Source of the DNA: JADJXM01 sp937967285
Lineage (GTDB): Bacteria; Acidobacteriota; Blastocatellia; RBC074
DNA length: 64,000 nt
Direction: 5' to 3'
Assembly (NCBI GenBank): GCA_050249535.1
Contig: JBFWQI010000020.1
Coordinates: 1 to 64,000, forward strand
The notes beneath the pieces were generated by a model. That model did not search any database and had not been told where the DNA came from. It saw nothing but the letters and a program-made list of their open reading frames with translations. Made by a program: the position numbers and the translations under genes. Below, piece after piece: positions 1 through 19,480 of this stretch; positions within the stretch are counted from its first letter, which is position 1; each line of letters begins with the position of its first letter.

Positions 1-126
1 CGAGAGATTGCTGTTTGGGAACAGCGACGGAATGATCAAAAATCAACCATTGACTGGCGTTTCTCGCTTGATGACGCCAGATCCACTTTGAAGCGACTGT
101 ATCCATCATCTTCATAGTGGTCTAGT

Positions 127-184
<58 letters not shown>

Positions 185-187
185 TTC

Positions 188-1570
188 TTATTCATTCAAT
201 CTCTTCTTGATCTGTGCCGGGACGCCGGCGACGAGGGTATCGGGCGGGACGTCTCTGGTCACGACCGAGCCGGCGCCGGTGGCCGATCCTCTGCCGACGC
301 GGACCGGCGCGACGAGCATGGTGTCGGAGCCGATCTTGACGTCGTCCTCGATGATGGTCGGATGCTTCTTTTTGCCGTCGTAATTGCAGGTTACGGTGGC
401 GGCGCCGATGTTGACGCGGTCGCCGATCGTGGCGTCGCCGAGGTAGGTCAGGTGCATCGACTTGGTCTTCCGGCCGAGCTTCGATTTCTTGACCTCGACG
501 AAGTTGCCGATGACCGCCTCTTCGGCCAGCTCAGCGCGCATGCGCATGTGGGCGAAGGGCCCGATCGTGTTGCGGGCGGTCAGCGTGCTGTCGACGACGA
601 CGCAATTGTTGAGCACCGTGCAGGCGTCGCCGATCGTCACGCCGGTCAGGTGCGACCATGAATGTATCTCGCACCCGGAACCGATCGTCGAATCGCCTTC
701 GATGATGACCTGGGGATGGATGATCGTGTCGCGGCCGATTCTGACCGACGAGTCGATGTAGGTCGAATCGGGATCGACGATCGTCACGCCCTCAGCCATC
801 AGGCGGTCGAGCGTCTCGAGCCTGACCCGTTTCCACATCGCGGCCAGTTCGGCGCGAGTGTTGATGCCGTCGAGTTCGTGCGCGTCTTCGTGGAGAACGG
901 TGCCGACCGACAGCCCGGCCGCGAGCATGTGCTCGGGAACGTCCGTCAGGTAGTACTCTCCCTGAGCATTCTGCGGCGAAAGTTTACCGAGCGCGGCGAG
1001 CAGCCCCGGAATGTCGAAGCAGTAGAATCCAGGGTTGAGTTCCGTAATCGCGCGCTGTTCCGGAGTGCAGTCGCGCTGTTCGATGATCTTCAGGAATTTA
1101 CCCTCCGCATCGCGGATGATGCGCCCGTATGACGGAGGATCGTCCTGACGGATAGTGATCAGAGTCGCCGCGTGGCCGCCCCGCCGGTGTTCGTCGATCA
1201 GCTCTCGCAGTGTCCCGGCCCGGACCGCGGGCGTGTCGCCGTAAAAGACGACCAGCAAGCCCTGCGCCTCCCTCAGCACATCGGCGGCGCACATCACCGC
1301 GTGCCCGGTGCCTTTCTGTTCGGACTGCAGAACGAATCTCAGCTTCCCGGCGGTCGCCGCGTCCACGGATGCGCGCGCAGCGGCCTCGACCTGCTCTGCC
1401 TGATGGCCGACCACGACGAATATCCCCGCCGGATCCAGTTCCGACGCGGTTCTGAGTACGTGCCCGATCAGCGGCCGGCTGCCAAGTTTATGCAGCACTT
1501 TGGCGCGGTCGCTCTTCATGCGCGTCCCAAGTCCGGCTGCAAGAATCAGTACGTTGACAGGAGTTTTCAT
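188..1570 (-). CDS. glmU: Bifunctional UDP-GlcNAc pyrophosphorylase / glucosamine-1-P acetyltransferase
   Basis: Makes UDP-N-acetylglucosamine in the cytoplasm: the C-terminal half acetylates glucosamine-1-phosphate and the N-terminal half transfers UMP from UTP, feeding peptidoglycan and LPS. Visible are the nucleotidyltransferase signature LAAGLGTRMKS (residues 10-20) followed by KVLH (24-27), GTGHA near 87 and GDTP near 111. From about residue 265 hexapeptide repeats form a left-handed beta-helix, with the acetyltransferase histidine in MHLTYLGDA (H373). At 460 aa it has the usual family length. The ATG is preceded by AGAGGT about 8 nt upstream. The gene lies 83 bp downstream of yvcK on the same strand. 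Confidence 0.97.
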   Translation of the reverse strand: MKTPVNVLILAAGLGTRMKSDRAKVLHKLGSRPLIGHVLRTASELDPAGIFVVVGHQAEQVEAAARASVDAATAGKLRFVLQSEQKGTGHAVMCAADVLREAQGLLVVFYGDTPAVRAGTLRELIDEHRRGGHAATLITIRQDDPPSYGRIIRDAEGKFLKIIEQRDCTPEQRAITELNPGFYCFDIPGLLAALGKLSPQNAQGEYYLTDVPEHMLAAGLSVGTVLHEDAHELDGINTRAELAAMWKRVRLETLDRLMAEGVTIVDPDSTYIDSSVRIGRDTIIHPQVIIEGDSTIGSGCEIHSWSHLTGVTIGDACTVLNNCVVVDSTLTARNTIGPFAHMRMRAELAEEAVIGNFVEVKKSKLGRKTKSMHLTYLGDATIGDRVNIGAATVTCNYDGKKKHPTIIEDDVKIGSDTMLVAPVRVGRGSATGAGSVVTRDVPPDTLVAGVPAQIKKRLNE

Positions 1571-1653
1571 GGATCGTTACCTCTATGATGGCTTGTATGA
1601 AGTGGTTTGCGCGGTTCTCAGCGGCGTAGAGTGAAGACCATTATACGTGAGCG

Positions 1654-2631
1654 TCAGGCTGAGTACACTTTAAAAATTGCGTCGACCAGACGAGCCGGAT
1701 CGTGACGGACGAAAAGATGTTCTGAAGCCAGCGGCAGGGAGATGAATTTGATCCCGGCAAGATCCCCGGGAGGTTCACCGGGCGGTTCCAGCGCAATGGC
1801 CTTCTCGAGCGCGTACCGCTCCCTCATCTCATCAGAGATCGGCGAGGAGTTGAAGATCGCATAATCCAGTTTGAGCCCCGGCGCGTGGTCGAGCAGCCGC
1901 CTGAGGTGATCGACCGCCGTCAGACCGTCGGTCTCGTCGAATTCGGTCATGGCGTTGCAGATGTAGATCTTGGTGGCCGGCGTATTGGTCAGCGCCTCGC
2001 GAATGCCCGGAACCAGAAGATTGGCGATGACGCTCGAGAAGAGAGATCCCGGGCCGATCGTGATGACGTCGGCGCTCAGGATCGCGTCGACCGCTTCGGG
2101 CAGCGCCGTGGCATCCGGCGGATCGAGCGAAATGTTGCGGATCGGTTCGTTGTATGACTTGATGGCAACCTGACCTCTCAGGGTCCGCCGGCCTTCCGTC
2201 ACCGCCACCAGATCCACTTTGTCGAGCGTCGAGGGAAGCACCCGGGCATCCGCGTTGAGCAACCGCGCAGCCTCCTCGATTCCTTCCAGAAAGTTTCCGG
2301 TCAACTGCGACAGTGCGATCAGCACCAGATTGCCCAGCGAATGGCCGCCCAGCGGTCCCGTTCCCGGAAATCGATAGCGGAAGAGCCGCGTCATCATCTC
2401 GTCAGGCACGGCCAGCGCCGTCAGGCAGTTGCGTATGTCGCCGGGAGGCAGGACACCGAACTCCTCACGCAGCCGGCCCGAGCTTTTGCCGTCGTCGGTC
2501 ACTGTTACGACCGCCGTCAGCGAAAACTGGTTCCCGGGAGGCCTGAGCCGGCTCCTGAAACCGCTGAGCAGCGTCGAGAGCCCCGTCCCCCCGCCCAGCG
2601 TGACCAGTCTGATCGGAGCCGGTATCGCCAC
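1654..2631 (-). CDS. yvcK: YvcK/CofD-family gluconeogenesis factor
   Basis: 325 aa member of the CofD/YvcK family. These are Rossmann-like UDP-sugar-binding proteins that in Firmicutes and Actinobacteria are needed for cell-wall homeostasis on gluconeogenic carbon. Visible are GGGTG (13-17), TDDGKSSGRLR (45-55), PPGDIRNCL (62-70) and GPGSLFSS near 193, all typical of YvcK rather than true CofD. Its position next to glmU fits a role in UDP-GlcNAc-linked wall metabolism (inference). The start is GTG with AAGGAG 8 nt upstream; that Shine-Dalgarno lies in the end of the preceding ferredoxin gene, 2 nt away, so the two are probably co-translated. Confidence 0.9.
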   Translation of the reverse strand: MAIPAPIRLVTLGGGTGLSTLLSGFRSRLRPPGNQFSLTAVVTVTDDGKSSGRLREEFGVLPPGDIRNCLTALAVPDEMMTRLFRYRFPGTGPLGGHSLGNLVLIALSQLTGNFLEGIEEAARLLNADARVLPSTLDKVDLVAVTEGRRTLRGQVAIKSYNEPIRNISLDPPDATALPEAVDAILSADVITIGPGSLFSSVIANLLVPGIREALTNTPATKIYICNAMTEFDETDGLTAVDHLRRLLDHAPGLKLDYAIFNSSPISDEMRERYALEKAIALEPPGEPPGDLAGIKFISLPLASEHLFVRHDPARLVDAIFKVYSA

Positions 2632-2633
2632 GC

Positions 2634-2996
2634 CTAACTCCTTATTTCAGACCTGTGCTCGCACTCGGCCGTGTTGATGCATTCCTCGCCGAGCTGCAGC
2701 CTCTCGACGGGCTTTCCATTGACCACATGCGATTCGATGATCTCCTCAACGTCCGACAGCTTGACCCCGCCGTACCAGACGCCCTCTGGGTAGATCACAA
2801 CCATCGGCCCATGCTCGCACTGATCCAGACAGCCCGCTTTGTTGGCTCTCACGCGCGATTTCAGCCCCCGCGCCGACAACTCCTTCTTGAAGGCCAGTTG
2901 CAGCTCACCCAGCCCCTCGATGTCGCAACATCCACGCGGACTTTCAGCCGCCCTCCGGTTCGTGCAGATGAATATGTGTCGTTCGTATTTTGCCAT
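2634..2996 (-). CDS. Thioredoxin-like [2Fe-2S] ferredoxin
   Basis: 120 aa protein of the thioredoxin-fold 2Fe-2S ferredoxin family (related to NuoE C-terminal domains and the Aquifex/Clostridium-type ferredoxins). Likely cluster ligands are Cys11 (FICTN), Cys23 or Cys24 (GCCD), and Cys56/Cys60 in KAGCLDQCEHGP, the usual four-cysteine layout. It probably carries electrons in the cytoplasm; the partner is unknown. I chose the internal ATG (MAKYERHIF), where homology begins, over an ATG 17 codons upstream; GAGCGGG lies about 9 nt before it. It is the first gene of a ferredoxin-yvcK unit. Confidence 0.82.
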   Translation of the reverse strand: MAKYERHIFICTNRRAAESPRGCCDIEGLGELQLAFKKELSARGLKSRVRANKAGCLDQCEHGPMVVIYPEGVWYGGVKLSDVEEIIESHVVNGKPVERLQLGEECINTAECEHRSEIRS

Positions 2997-3016
2997 CTCC
3001 CATCCCGCTCTTTCTG

Positions 3017-3215
3017 ATTTGTCCGAAAGATCACAAGTGTGCCTCACTCATTCTTTAATCGTCAATTCCTTCTGCACCCTCCGTATTTTTCCCGGGCTTC
3101 CCGAGAAATATCGCCCGAGAACCTTTTTTTCCCCGGAATCTGCAAGAGTTTTCTCCGATTTCATTCAATCGACAGCTGGAGATCCCCCATCCCCAGGGGG
3201 GTGATGAACGATCAA
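3017..3215. other. Intergenic region with possible decayed copy of the 57.6/58.1-kb RNA motif
   Basis: Between the divergent ferredoxin gene and a small gene. It contains GTGCCTCACTCA-like sequence at about 3038-3051, CTGCACCCT at about 3074, and GGTGAT...GATCA near 3200-3213, in the same order as elements of the structured motif at 57577 and 58110. The diagnostic perfect stem is missing, so this is at most a relic. No gene is seen here. Confidence 0.2.
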
Positions 3216-3262
3216 TGCTTTCTTAGATTTTAATAATGAAGGGCAGAAAGGGGTGAAGAGGG

Positions 3263-3526
3263 ATGAGCAAGTTGACGATGGAGACGATCAGGATGATCGA
3301 GGATCTGGCGGAGGAGAAGCGGGAGAAGGTTGAGTTGATAGTCAGGAGGCATGTTGCGGCGTGTCAGAGGAACGGATTTTTGCCGGAGAATCTGGAGCGG
3401 GTCTATATCGAGGCGGTGGAGATGGTAGATCTGGATGAGCGATATCCGGAGCCGGTGGTGGAGGAGATTCGGGACTGGGAGCCGTTGCGGAGGTATGATC
3501 AGTATGTCGGTCCCAGGGCGGCATAG
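3263..3526 (+). CDS. Small hypothetical protein, 87 aa
   Basis: Unrecognised 87-residue protein, mostly helical and acidic/basic mixed, with no signal peptide or membrane segment. The N-terminal half (MSKLTMETIRMIEDLAEEKR) looks like an amphipathic helix; the C-terminus is proline- and tyrosine-rich. Start choice is supported by GAAGAGGG directly upstream of the ATG. Codon use resembles the neighbours. A short stem-loop follows 31 bp after the stop. It could be a lineage-specific gene; translation is likely but unproven. Confidence 0.5.
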   Translation: MSKLTMETIRMIEDLAEEKREKVELIVRRHVAACQRNGFLPENLERVYIEAVEMVDLDERYPEPVVEEIRDWEPLRRYDQYVGPRAA

Positions 3527-3557
3527 TGCGGAAAAAGCAGGGAAAAGGGAGTTTGAG

Positions 3558-3586
3558 GGGGATGCGTTGCCCGGCAATGCATCCCC
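3558..3586. repeat. Perfect palindromic hairpin
   Basis: GGGGATGC-G-TTGC, loop CCG, then GCAA-T-GCATCCCC: a 13-pair stem including one G-T pair. It lies 31 bp after the small gene, and the following bases are only mildly T-rich. It could serve as a bidirectional terminator or be a REP-like palindrome. Confidence 0.6.
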
Positions 3587-3639
3587 TGCGCATTTTCTGA
3601 TGATCGAGGGCCGGTAGAGCGTCAATTACGCCGCGACAT

Positions 3640-3668
3640 TCGACAACTGAAGCGTGTCTGGGTATAAT
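3640..3668 (+). promoter_or_regulatory. Sigma70-type promoter for the TIGR03437 protein
   Basis: TCGACA (3640-3645), a 17-nt spacer, then a consensus TATAAT (3663-3668). It lies about 100 nt before the chosen start codon at 3767. Confidence 0.7.
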
Positions 3669-3766
3669 CCGCCACTTGTATTCAAATAATAATTAATGAT
3701 ATCGCGAAATGCCGGTTGCCGGTCATTGATCGGGCATCGCGTGTGAATGGAAGCAGAGGCATTTCG

Positions 3767-8159
<4,393 letters not shown>

Positions 8160-8238
8160 TTCTTTGCTCCTCGATGGTAAATTCAGAAGATCTTCTAAGC
8201 CTTTGGTTTATATCGAAAAACACCGGTTCGCACAAATC

Positions 8239-8267
8239 TTGACAGCCTCATCCGTGGTTGTTAGACT
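8239..8267 (+). promoter_or_regulatory. Sigma70-type promoter of icd
   Basis: Perfect TTGACA (8239-8244), 17-nt spacer, TAGACT (8262-8267), giving a short leader before the icd start codon at 8319. Confidence 0.8.
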
Positions 8268-8318
8268 GCCTCACTTCCCGCCTCAGTTAAAAGATAACAG
8301 ATCAGGAGAGATGCAATT

Positions 8319-10697
<2,379 letters not shown>

Positions 10698-10720
10698 ATG
10701 TTGTGAAAGGAACTGAAGTA

Positions 10721-11197
10721 GTGAATGAACAGTTGACAGGGAAGGAAAAGATACTGGCGGAATTGAAGACGCTCGAGTACGAACTGAACATCGAGCTGCC
10801 GCGGGCCTTGCGGACTGCCGCCGCTCTCGGCGATCTCTCGGAGAACGCTGAGTACAAATCGGCGCGGGAGCGCCAGGATTACGTCCGCGCGAGGGTCCGG
10901 CAGCTCCAGCAGCAGGTGGCCAAGCTGGCCAGCATCGACATCAGCCGGCTCCCGCGGGATCGCGCCTCATACGGATCGACACTCCTGCTCCGCGACATCG
11001 ATCGCGGCGAGGAGCTGACCTACCGGCTGGTCACTCCCGAGGAGGCCGATTTCGAGCAGGGGCTCATCTCGACCTCGTCTCCGATCGGCAAGAGCCTGCT
11101 CAACAAGGAAGAGGGCGACGAGATCAGGGTCCAGACCCCGAACGGACCCCGCAAATTCGAAATCATCAAGCTGACCACGATTCACGACGAGGAATGA
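10721..11197 (+). CDS. greA: Transcription elongation factor GreA
   Basis: Rescues backtracked RNA polymerase by stimulating transcript cleavage. 158 aa with an N-terminal antiparallel coiled coil bearing the signature GDLSENAEYKSARERQ, and a C-terminal FKBP-like domain (STSSPIGKSLLNKEEGDEI). GTG at 10721 chosen: AAAGGA lies 9 nt upstream and family homology starts at NEQLTGKEKIL. The longer reading frame from 10637 would add 28 residues encoded by the repeat, which I reject. Confidence 0.93.
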   Translation: MNEQLTGKEKILAELKTLEYELNIELPRALRTAAALGDLSENAEYKSARERQDYVRARVRQLQQQVAKLASIDISRLPRDRASYGSTLLLRDIDRGEELTYRLVTPEEADFEQGLISTSSPIGKSLLNKEEGDEIRVQTPNGPRKFEIIKLTTIHDEE

Positions 11198-11222
11198 TCG
11201 AGAGTGCCGTCCGTCCCGATGA

Positions 11223-11251
11223 TTGAAAGCCCTGTACTATGGTGCTACACT
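11223..11251 (+). promoter_or_regulatory. Sigma70-type promoter upstream of PASTA-rpe genes
   Basis: TTGAAA (11223-11228), 17-nt spacer, TACACT (11246-11251), about 35 nt before the PASTA gene start. It could drive the PASTA, rpe and BamD-like genes. Confidence 0.6.
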
Positions 11252-11284
11252 GCACTATCGTATCTGATTCGGAGGGGATAGAGC

Positions 11285-11632
11285 TTGACATCTCAAACAG
11301 GATCGAATCCCGTGTTGGGCCGTCTTTTGCTGGCGGGTCTCCTCCTGGGAGTGTTCTGCCTCGGCGCGGGAGGCGTCATCTATTTCGCTCTGCGCGGGCG
11401 GGCGGTCAGCGTTCCGAACGTGATCGGGATGACAGAGGCGAAGGCCGCAGAAGAGCTCGACGACGCCGGCTTGAGAATGGCGGTCAGAAGCCGGATTCAT
11501 GACGGCAAAATCCCCGCCAATTCGGTCTGCGACCAGTACCCGATCGCCGGAACCACGGTCAAGACGGGGCAGCTGGTCCGTGTCAGTCTGAGCCTCGGCG
11601 CGGAATCGCAGAATCAGTCGGCGGCCCGTTGA
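11285..11632 (+). CDS. Membrane-anchored single-PASTA-domain protein
   Basis: 115 aa: one transmembrane segment (about 11-37, LLLAGLLLGVFCLGAGGVIYFAL) then a single PASTA domain (about 40-108; VPNVIGMTEAKAAEELDDAGL ... YPIAGTTVKTGQLVRVSLS). PASTA domains in penicillin-binding proteins and PknB-type kinases bind muropeptides; here there is no kinase or transpeptidase domain, so it may sense or scaffold at the cell wall. The start is TTG with GGAGGGGA upstream. It is followed 70 bp later by rpe. Confidence 0.75.
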   Translation: MTSQTGSNPVLGRLLLAGLLLGVFCLGAGGVIYFALRGRAVSVPNVIGMTEAKAAEELDDAGLRMAVRSRIHDGKIPANSVCDQYPIAGTTVKTGQLVRVSLSLGAESQNQSAAR

Positions 11633-11702
11633 TTATCCGGGAGCAAGATTCGGAGATCCGTCCGTTCAGAACCCGGGGGACCGTCATCCCGGTTGAGCAT
11701 CG

Positions 11703-12377
11703 ATGGTAGAGATAGCGCCTTCAATTTTATCAGCGGATTTCACCCGACTCGGGCAGCAGATCGAGGAGGTCGAGCGGGCCGGCGCATCTTATATTCACGT
11801 CGATGTCATGGACGGCCATTTCGTTCCGAACCTGACGATCGGACCATTCATTATCGAATGGGTCAGGAAGACGACGAAACTGCCGATCGACGCCCATCTG
11901 ATGATTGAAAATCCTGATGATTTCATCGACGCGTTCGCCGGTGCGGGCGCCGATCTGATCTCGGTTCATCCCGAAGCGACATACCATCTTCACCGGACGG
12001 TCGGGCATATCCGCCAGGCGGGATGCAGTCCCGGGGTCGTGCTCAATCCGGCCACCCCGCTGGCGATGATCGAAGAGATCCTCGATGATGTCGATTACGT
12101 ATTACTCATGTCGGTCAATCCCGGTTTCGGGGGGCAGAGGTTCATCCCGTCCTCGATCGACAAGATCAAGAGATTGCGGGACCTGATCGACCGCCGAGGT
12201 TCGCAAGCGCGGATCGAAGTCGATGGCGGCATCGGACCCGAAACGGCGTCGGCTGTAACGGCGGCCGGAGCAGAGATTCTGGTGGCCGGTTCAGCGATCT
12301 TCGGAAAGCCGGATCCGGCAGCCGCGCTGCGAGCGTTGATTCAGGCGGCCATGACCGATCAGAGAATTGAGGTCTGA
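11703..12377 (+). CDS. rpe: Ribulose-phosphate 3-epimerase
   Basis: Pentose phosphate pathway enzyme interconverting ribulose-5-phosphate and xylulose-5-phosphate. 224 aa TIM barrel; IAPSILSADF at the N-terminus, metal-site motif VDVMDGHFVPNLTIGP, LMSVNPGFGGQ and VDGGIGPETA are all intact. The Shine-Dalgarno is weak. The stop is 26 bp before the BamD-like gene, in the same direction. Confidence 0.95.
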   Translation: MVEIAPSILSADFTRLGQQIEEVERAGASYIHVDVMDGHFVPNLTIGPFIIEWVRKTTKLPIDAHLMIENPDDFIDAFAGAGADLISVHPEATYHLHRTVGHIRQAGCSPGVVLNPATPLAMIEEILDDVDYVLLMSVNPGFGGQRFIPSSIDKIKRLRDLIDRRGSQARIEVDGGIGPETASAVTAAGAEILVAGSAIFGKPDPAAALRALIQAAMTDQRIEV

Positions 12378-12403
12378 CGAGGTTGCCTAAGGAGTTCTGT
12401 TTT

Positions 12404-13573
<1,170 letters not shown>

Positions 13574-13640
13574 GCGGCGCGATTCCGCCTGAATCGAACA
13601 GGACATAGAGTTCGCAGTCGTAACCGGATCATGGTCCGGA

Positions 13641-13686
13641 GGCCCGAGAAAGTCGTAAAAGGCTTTCATATCGGGCCATTCTTTTT
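13641..13686 (+). terminator. Rho-independent terminator after the BamD-like gene
   Basis: GGCCCGA (13641-13647) pairs with TCGGGCC (13671-13677), with an inner GAAAG/CTTTC helix, followed by ATTCTTTTT. It ends the rpe/BamD transcript before the response regulator. Confidence 0.85.
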
Positions 13687-13734
13687 GTATCATTCAACAG
13701 GTTCATTAATTTAGCATTCAGTTCTGGAGGACCA

Positions 13735-14595
13735 TTGGCTAACAAGATCCTGCTCGCCGATGACAGCGTGACGGTACAGAAGATCATCACGCTGACATTT
13801 TCGGATGAGGGCGTAGACGTCGAGACGGTCAATAATGGCGATGAGGCGCTGAACAAGCTGCAGTATCTGAGGCCCTCGCTCGTCATGGCTGACGTCTCGA
13901 TCCCCGGCAGGGACGGTTACCAGATCTGCGAGTACGTCAAGAATCACCCCGACCTGAGCCATATCCCTGTCGTGCTTCTCGTTCCGGCATTCGAGCCGTT
14001 CGACGCCGAAAAGGCGAAGCGGGCGGGGGCCGATACCTATCTGACCAAACCGTTTCAGTCGATCAAGGCGCTCATCACAACGGTCAAGAACCTGATCGAT
14101 CCTCCGGTCGTGCCGCGCGAAGTCGAGCAAGAGAAAGCTGCCGATACCGCTCCGGCGGAAAAGACCGATAATGTCGTCGATATGACCACCCGGATCGCTC
14201 CGGTCCGCGAAGAACAGCCGGCTCAGCCTCGGGCTTCGGTCGCTGAAGAGAATGTCAGGCCGAGATACGTCAGCGGACCGCTGCACGGAATCAGCGAGGA
14301 GGACAACGTCCTCGACATCGACGATGTTCTTGCTGAAGCCTGGGAACCGCAGGAGGTGATTCAGGAGCCGGTCGAGCCTCCACCGCCGGTTGAAACAGCG
14401 CCATCCGCCGTTATCACGGATGAGCAGATTGACCGGATAGTTGATCGCCTGGTCGAGAGACTGGTTCCGATACTGACCGAAGAGATCGTCGGCCGCCTCG
14501 CTTCAGCCGCGGTCGAGCCCGAATATCACGAGCCGGACGAGCGCCAGCTCTCCTTCCACGACCCGGACGCTCTCCTCGAAATTGACGAGCTATAA
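13735..14595 (+). CDS. Response-regulator protein with receiver domain and unknown C-terminal tail
   Basis: 286 aa. Residues 1-122 are a CheY-like receiver: acidic pair D9/D10, phospho-acceptor D53 (MADVSIPGRDG), and K105 (LTKPF). The switch Thr/Ser position reads LLVPAFEP, an unusual substitution. The remainder is Pro/Glu-rich with a final amphipathic helix (IDRIVDRLVERLVPILTEEIVGRL) resembling coiled-coil oligomerisation tails; no DNA-binding domain is present. Start is TTG with GGAGGA 3 nt upstream. No kinase gene nearby. A heptamer element follows 5 bp after the stop. Confidence 0.82.
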   Translation: MANKILLADDSVTVQKIITLTFSDEGVDVETVNNGDEALNKLQYLRPSLVMADVSIPGRDGYQICEYVKNHPDLSHIPVVLLVPAFEPFDAEKAKRAGADTYLTKPFQSIKALITTVKNLIDPPVVPREVEQEKAADTAPAEKTDNVVDMTTRIAPVREEQPAQPRASVAEENVRPRYVSGPLHGISEEDNVLDIDDVLAEAWEPQEVIQEPVEPPPPVETAPSAVITDEQIDRIVDRLVERLVPILTEEIVGRLASAAVEPEYHEPDERQLSFHDPDALLEIDEL

Positions 14596-14597
14596 TT

Positions 14598-14688
<91 letters not shown>

Positions 14689-14708
14689 CAATCATCCGGA
14701 AAGAATTT

Positions 14709-18361
<3,653 letters not shown>

Positions 18362-18370
18362 GAACGGGCG

Positions 18371-19159
18371 ATGCAGCCAGATGACCATCCGCGGATCATC
18401 CGACGCGGTCCATTCATTATTCATCACTATTCCAGAATCGGTTCCACGAACGATGTTTTGAAGTCGACGGCGGACGGGCAGGAGTTCCTCTGCGCGGTCG
18501 CGGACGAGCAGACAGCCGGGCGCGGCCGGAGATCGCGCAGTTGGCATTCGGCGCCGGGCGAGGGGCTCTATCTCTCGGTTCTGCTGCGCCCGCCGGCCGG
18601 GACGGGGAACGTCACGCTGCTCAGCCTGCTCGCGGCCGTCGCGGTCGCCGAAACGCTGACCGGAATGGGCCTTCCGGAAATCGACATCAAGTGGCCCAAC
18701 GATGTGCTCTGCCGCGAGCGAAAGATCTGCGGAGTGCTGGTCGAGGGCGCGGGCTCTGTCGCTCAGCGGTTCATCATCGGCATCGGGATCAACGTCAATC
18801 ACCGCGAATTTCCGGACGATCTGGCCGCCATCGCCACGTCATTCGCAATCGAAAGCGGGACCGCTGTTCCCGTCGACGAGGTCCGCGATCGGCTGCTCGA
18901 CCTGCTGCATCGATGGTATCTGAGATGGCTGGCCGGAGAATCCACCGCGATTCTGGATCGCTGGCGGGAACTGTCGAGTTACGCCGCGGGCAAACGCGTA
19001 GCCGTCACCCTCGAGAACGAGAAGATCACCGGCGAGACCGTCGGCCTGACGGAAAGCGGGGCGCTGATCGTCAGAACCGATGCAGGGGAGTTGCGGACCG
19101 TCATCGCCGGAGAGGTCTCGGCGCTGCGCGAGGATCCGGCTAAATACTCTGGAAACTAA
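18371..19159 (+). CDS. birA: Biotin--[acetyl-CoA-carboxylase] ligase
   Basis: Attaches biotin to the carboxyl-carrier lysine of acetyl-CoA carboxylase. 262 aa with SRIGSTNDVL, DEQTAGRGRRSRSW (biotinyl-AMP loop), IKWPNDVLCRERKICGVLVE and GIGINVNH. No N-terminal helix-turn-helix, so this is a group I enzyme without repressor function. Third gene of the valS-nadC-birA unit. Repeat element B1 starts right after its stop. Confidence 0.95.
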   Translation: MQPDDHPRIIRRGPFIIHHYSRIGSTNDVLKSTADGQEFLCAVADEQTAGRGRRSRSWHSAPGEGLYLSVLLRPPAGTGNVTLLSLLAAVAVAETLTGMGLPEIDIKWPNDVLCRERKICGVLVEGAGSVAQRFIIGIGINVNHREFPDDLAAIATSFAIESGTAVPVDEVRDRLLDLLHRWYLRWLAGESTAILDRWRELSSYAAGKRVAVTLENEKITGETVGLTESGALIVRTDAGELRTVIAGEVSALREDPAKYSGN

Positions 19160-19160
19160 G

Positions 19161-19366
19161 TTCTTTGGGATTTAGACGCCAAGAAAACAAGAGAGCCAAG
19201 AGATCTCGACGCCAAGACGCCAAGAGAGCCAAGAGCAGTAGCTCAAGGGAAAGTTGCAATTGAGGAAAATGGAGCAGTTCCTTCCTTTATTCCATCTTGG
19301 CTGTCATGGCGTCTTGGCGTCGAGATCTCTTGGCCATCTTGGTTTCTTGGCGTCTAAATCCAAAGT
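19161..19366. repeat. Inverted repeat element B1 (CGCCAAGA family)
   Basis: Left arm (19161-19235) contains repeated ACGCCAAGA and GAGAGCCAAGA words; a unique core of about 55 bp; the right arm (19291-19366) is the reverse complement (TCTTGGCGTC words). The outer ends TTTGGGATTTAGACGCC and GGCGTCTAAATCCAAAG pair precisely. It begins 1 bp after birA. A second member is at 40331-40561. Confidence 0.93.
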
Positions 19367-19399
19367 AGTTGACGGACAGGTATTTTCATCCGGTTTGAG

Positions 19400-19428
19400 T
19401 TGAATGGCATGTGGCCGGCGGGTAAGAT
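19400..19428 (+). promoter_or_regulatory. Possible promoter of the 19481 gene
   Basis: TTGAAT (19400-19405), 17-nt spacer, TAAGAT (19423-19428), about 50 nt before the start codon. Both boxes are imperfect. Confidence 0.4.
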
Positions 19429-19480
19429 GTGATTCGAACCGAATTTTCCCGAGACATGATCCGCGCCCCGTTGACTCAGC

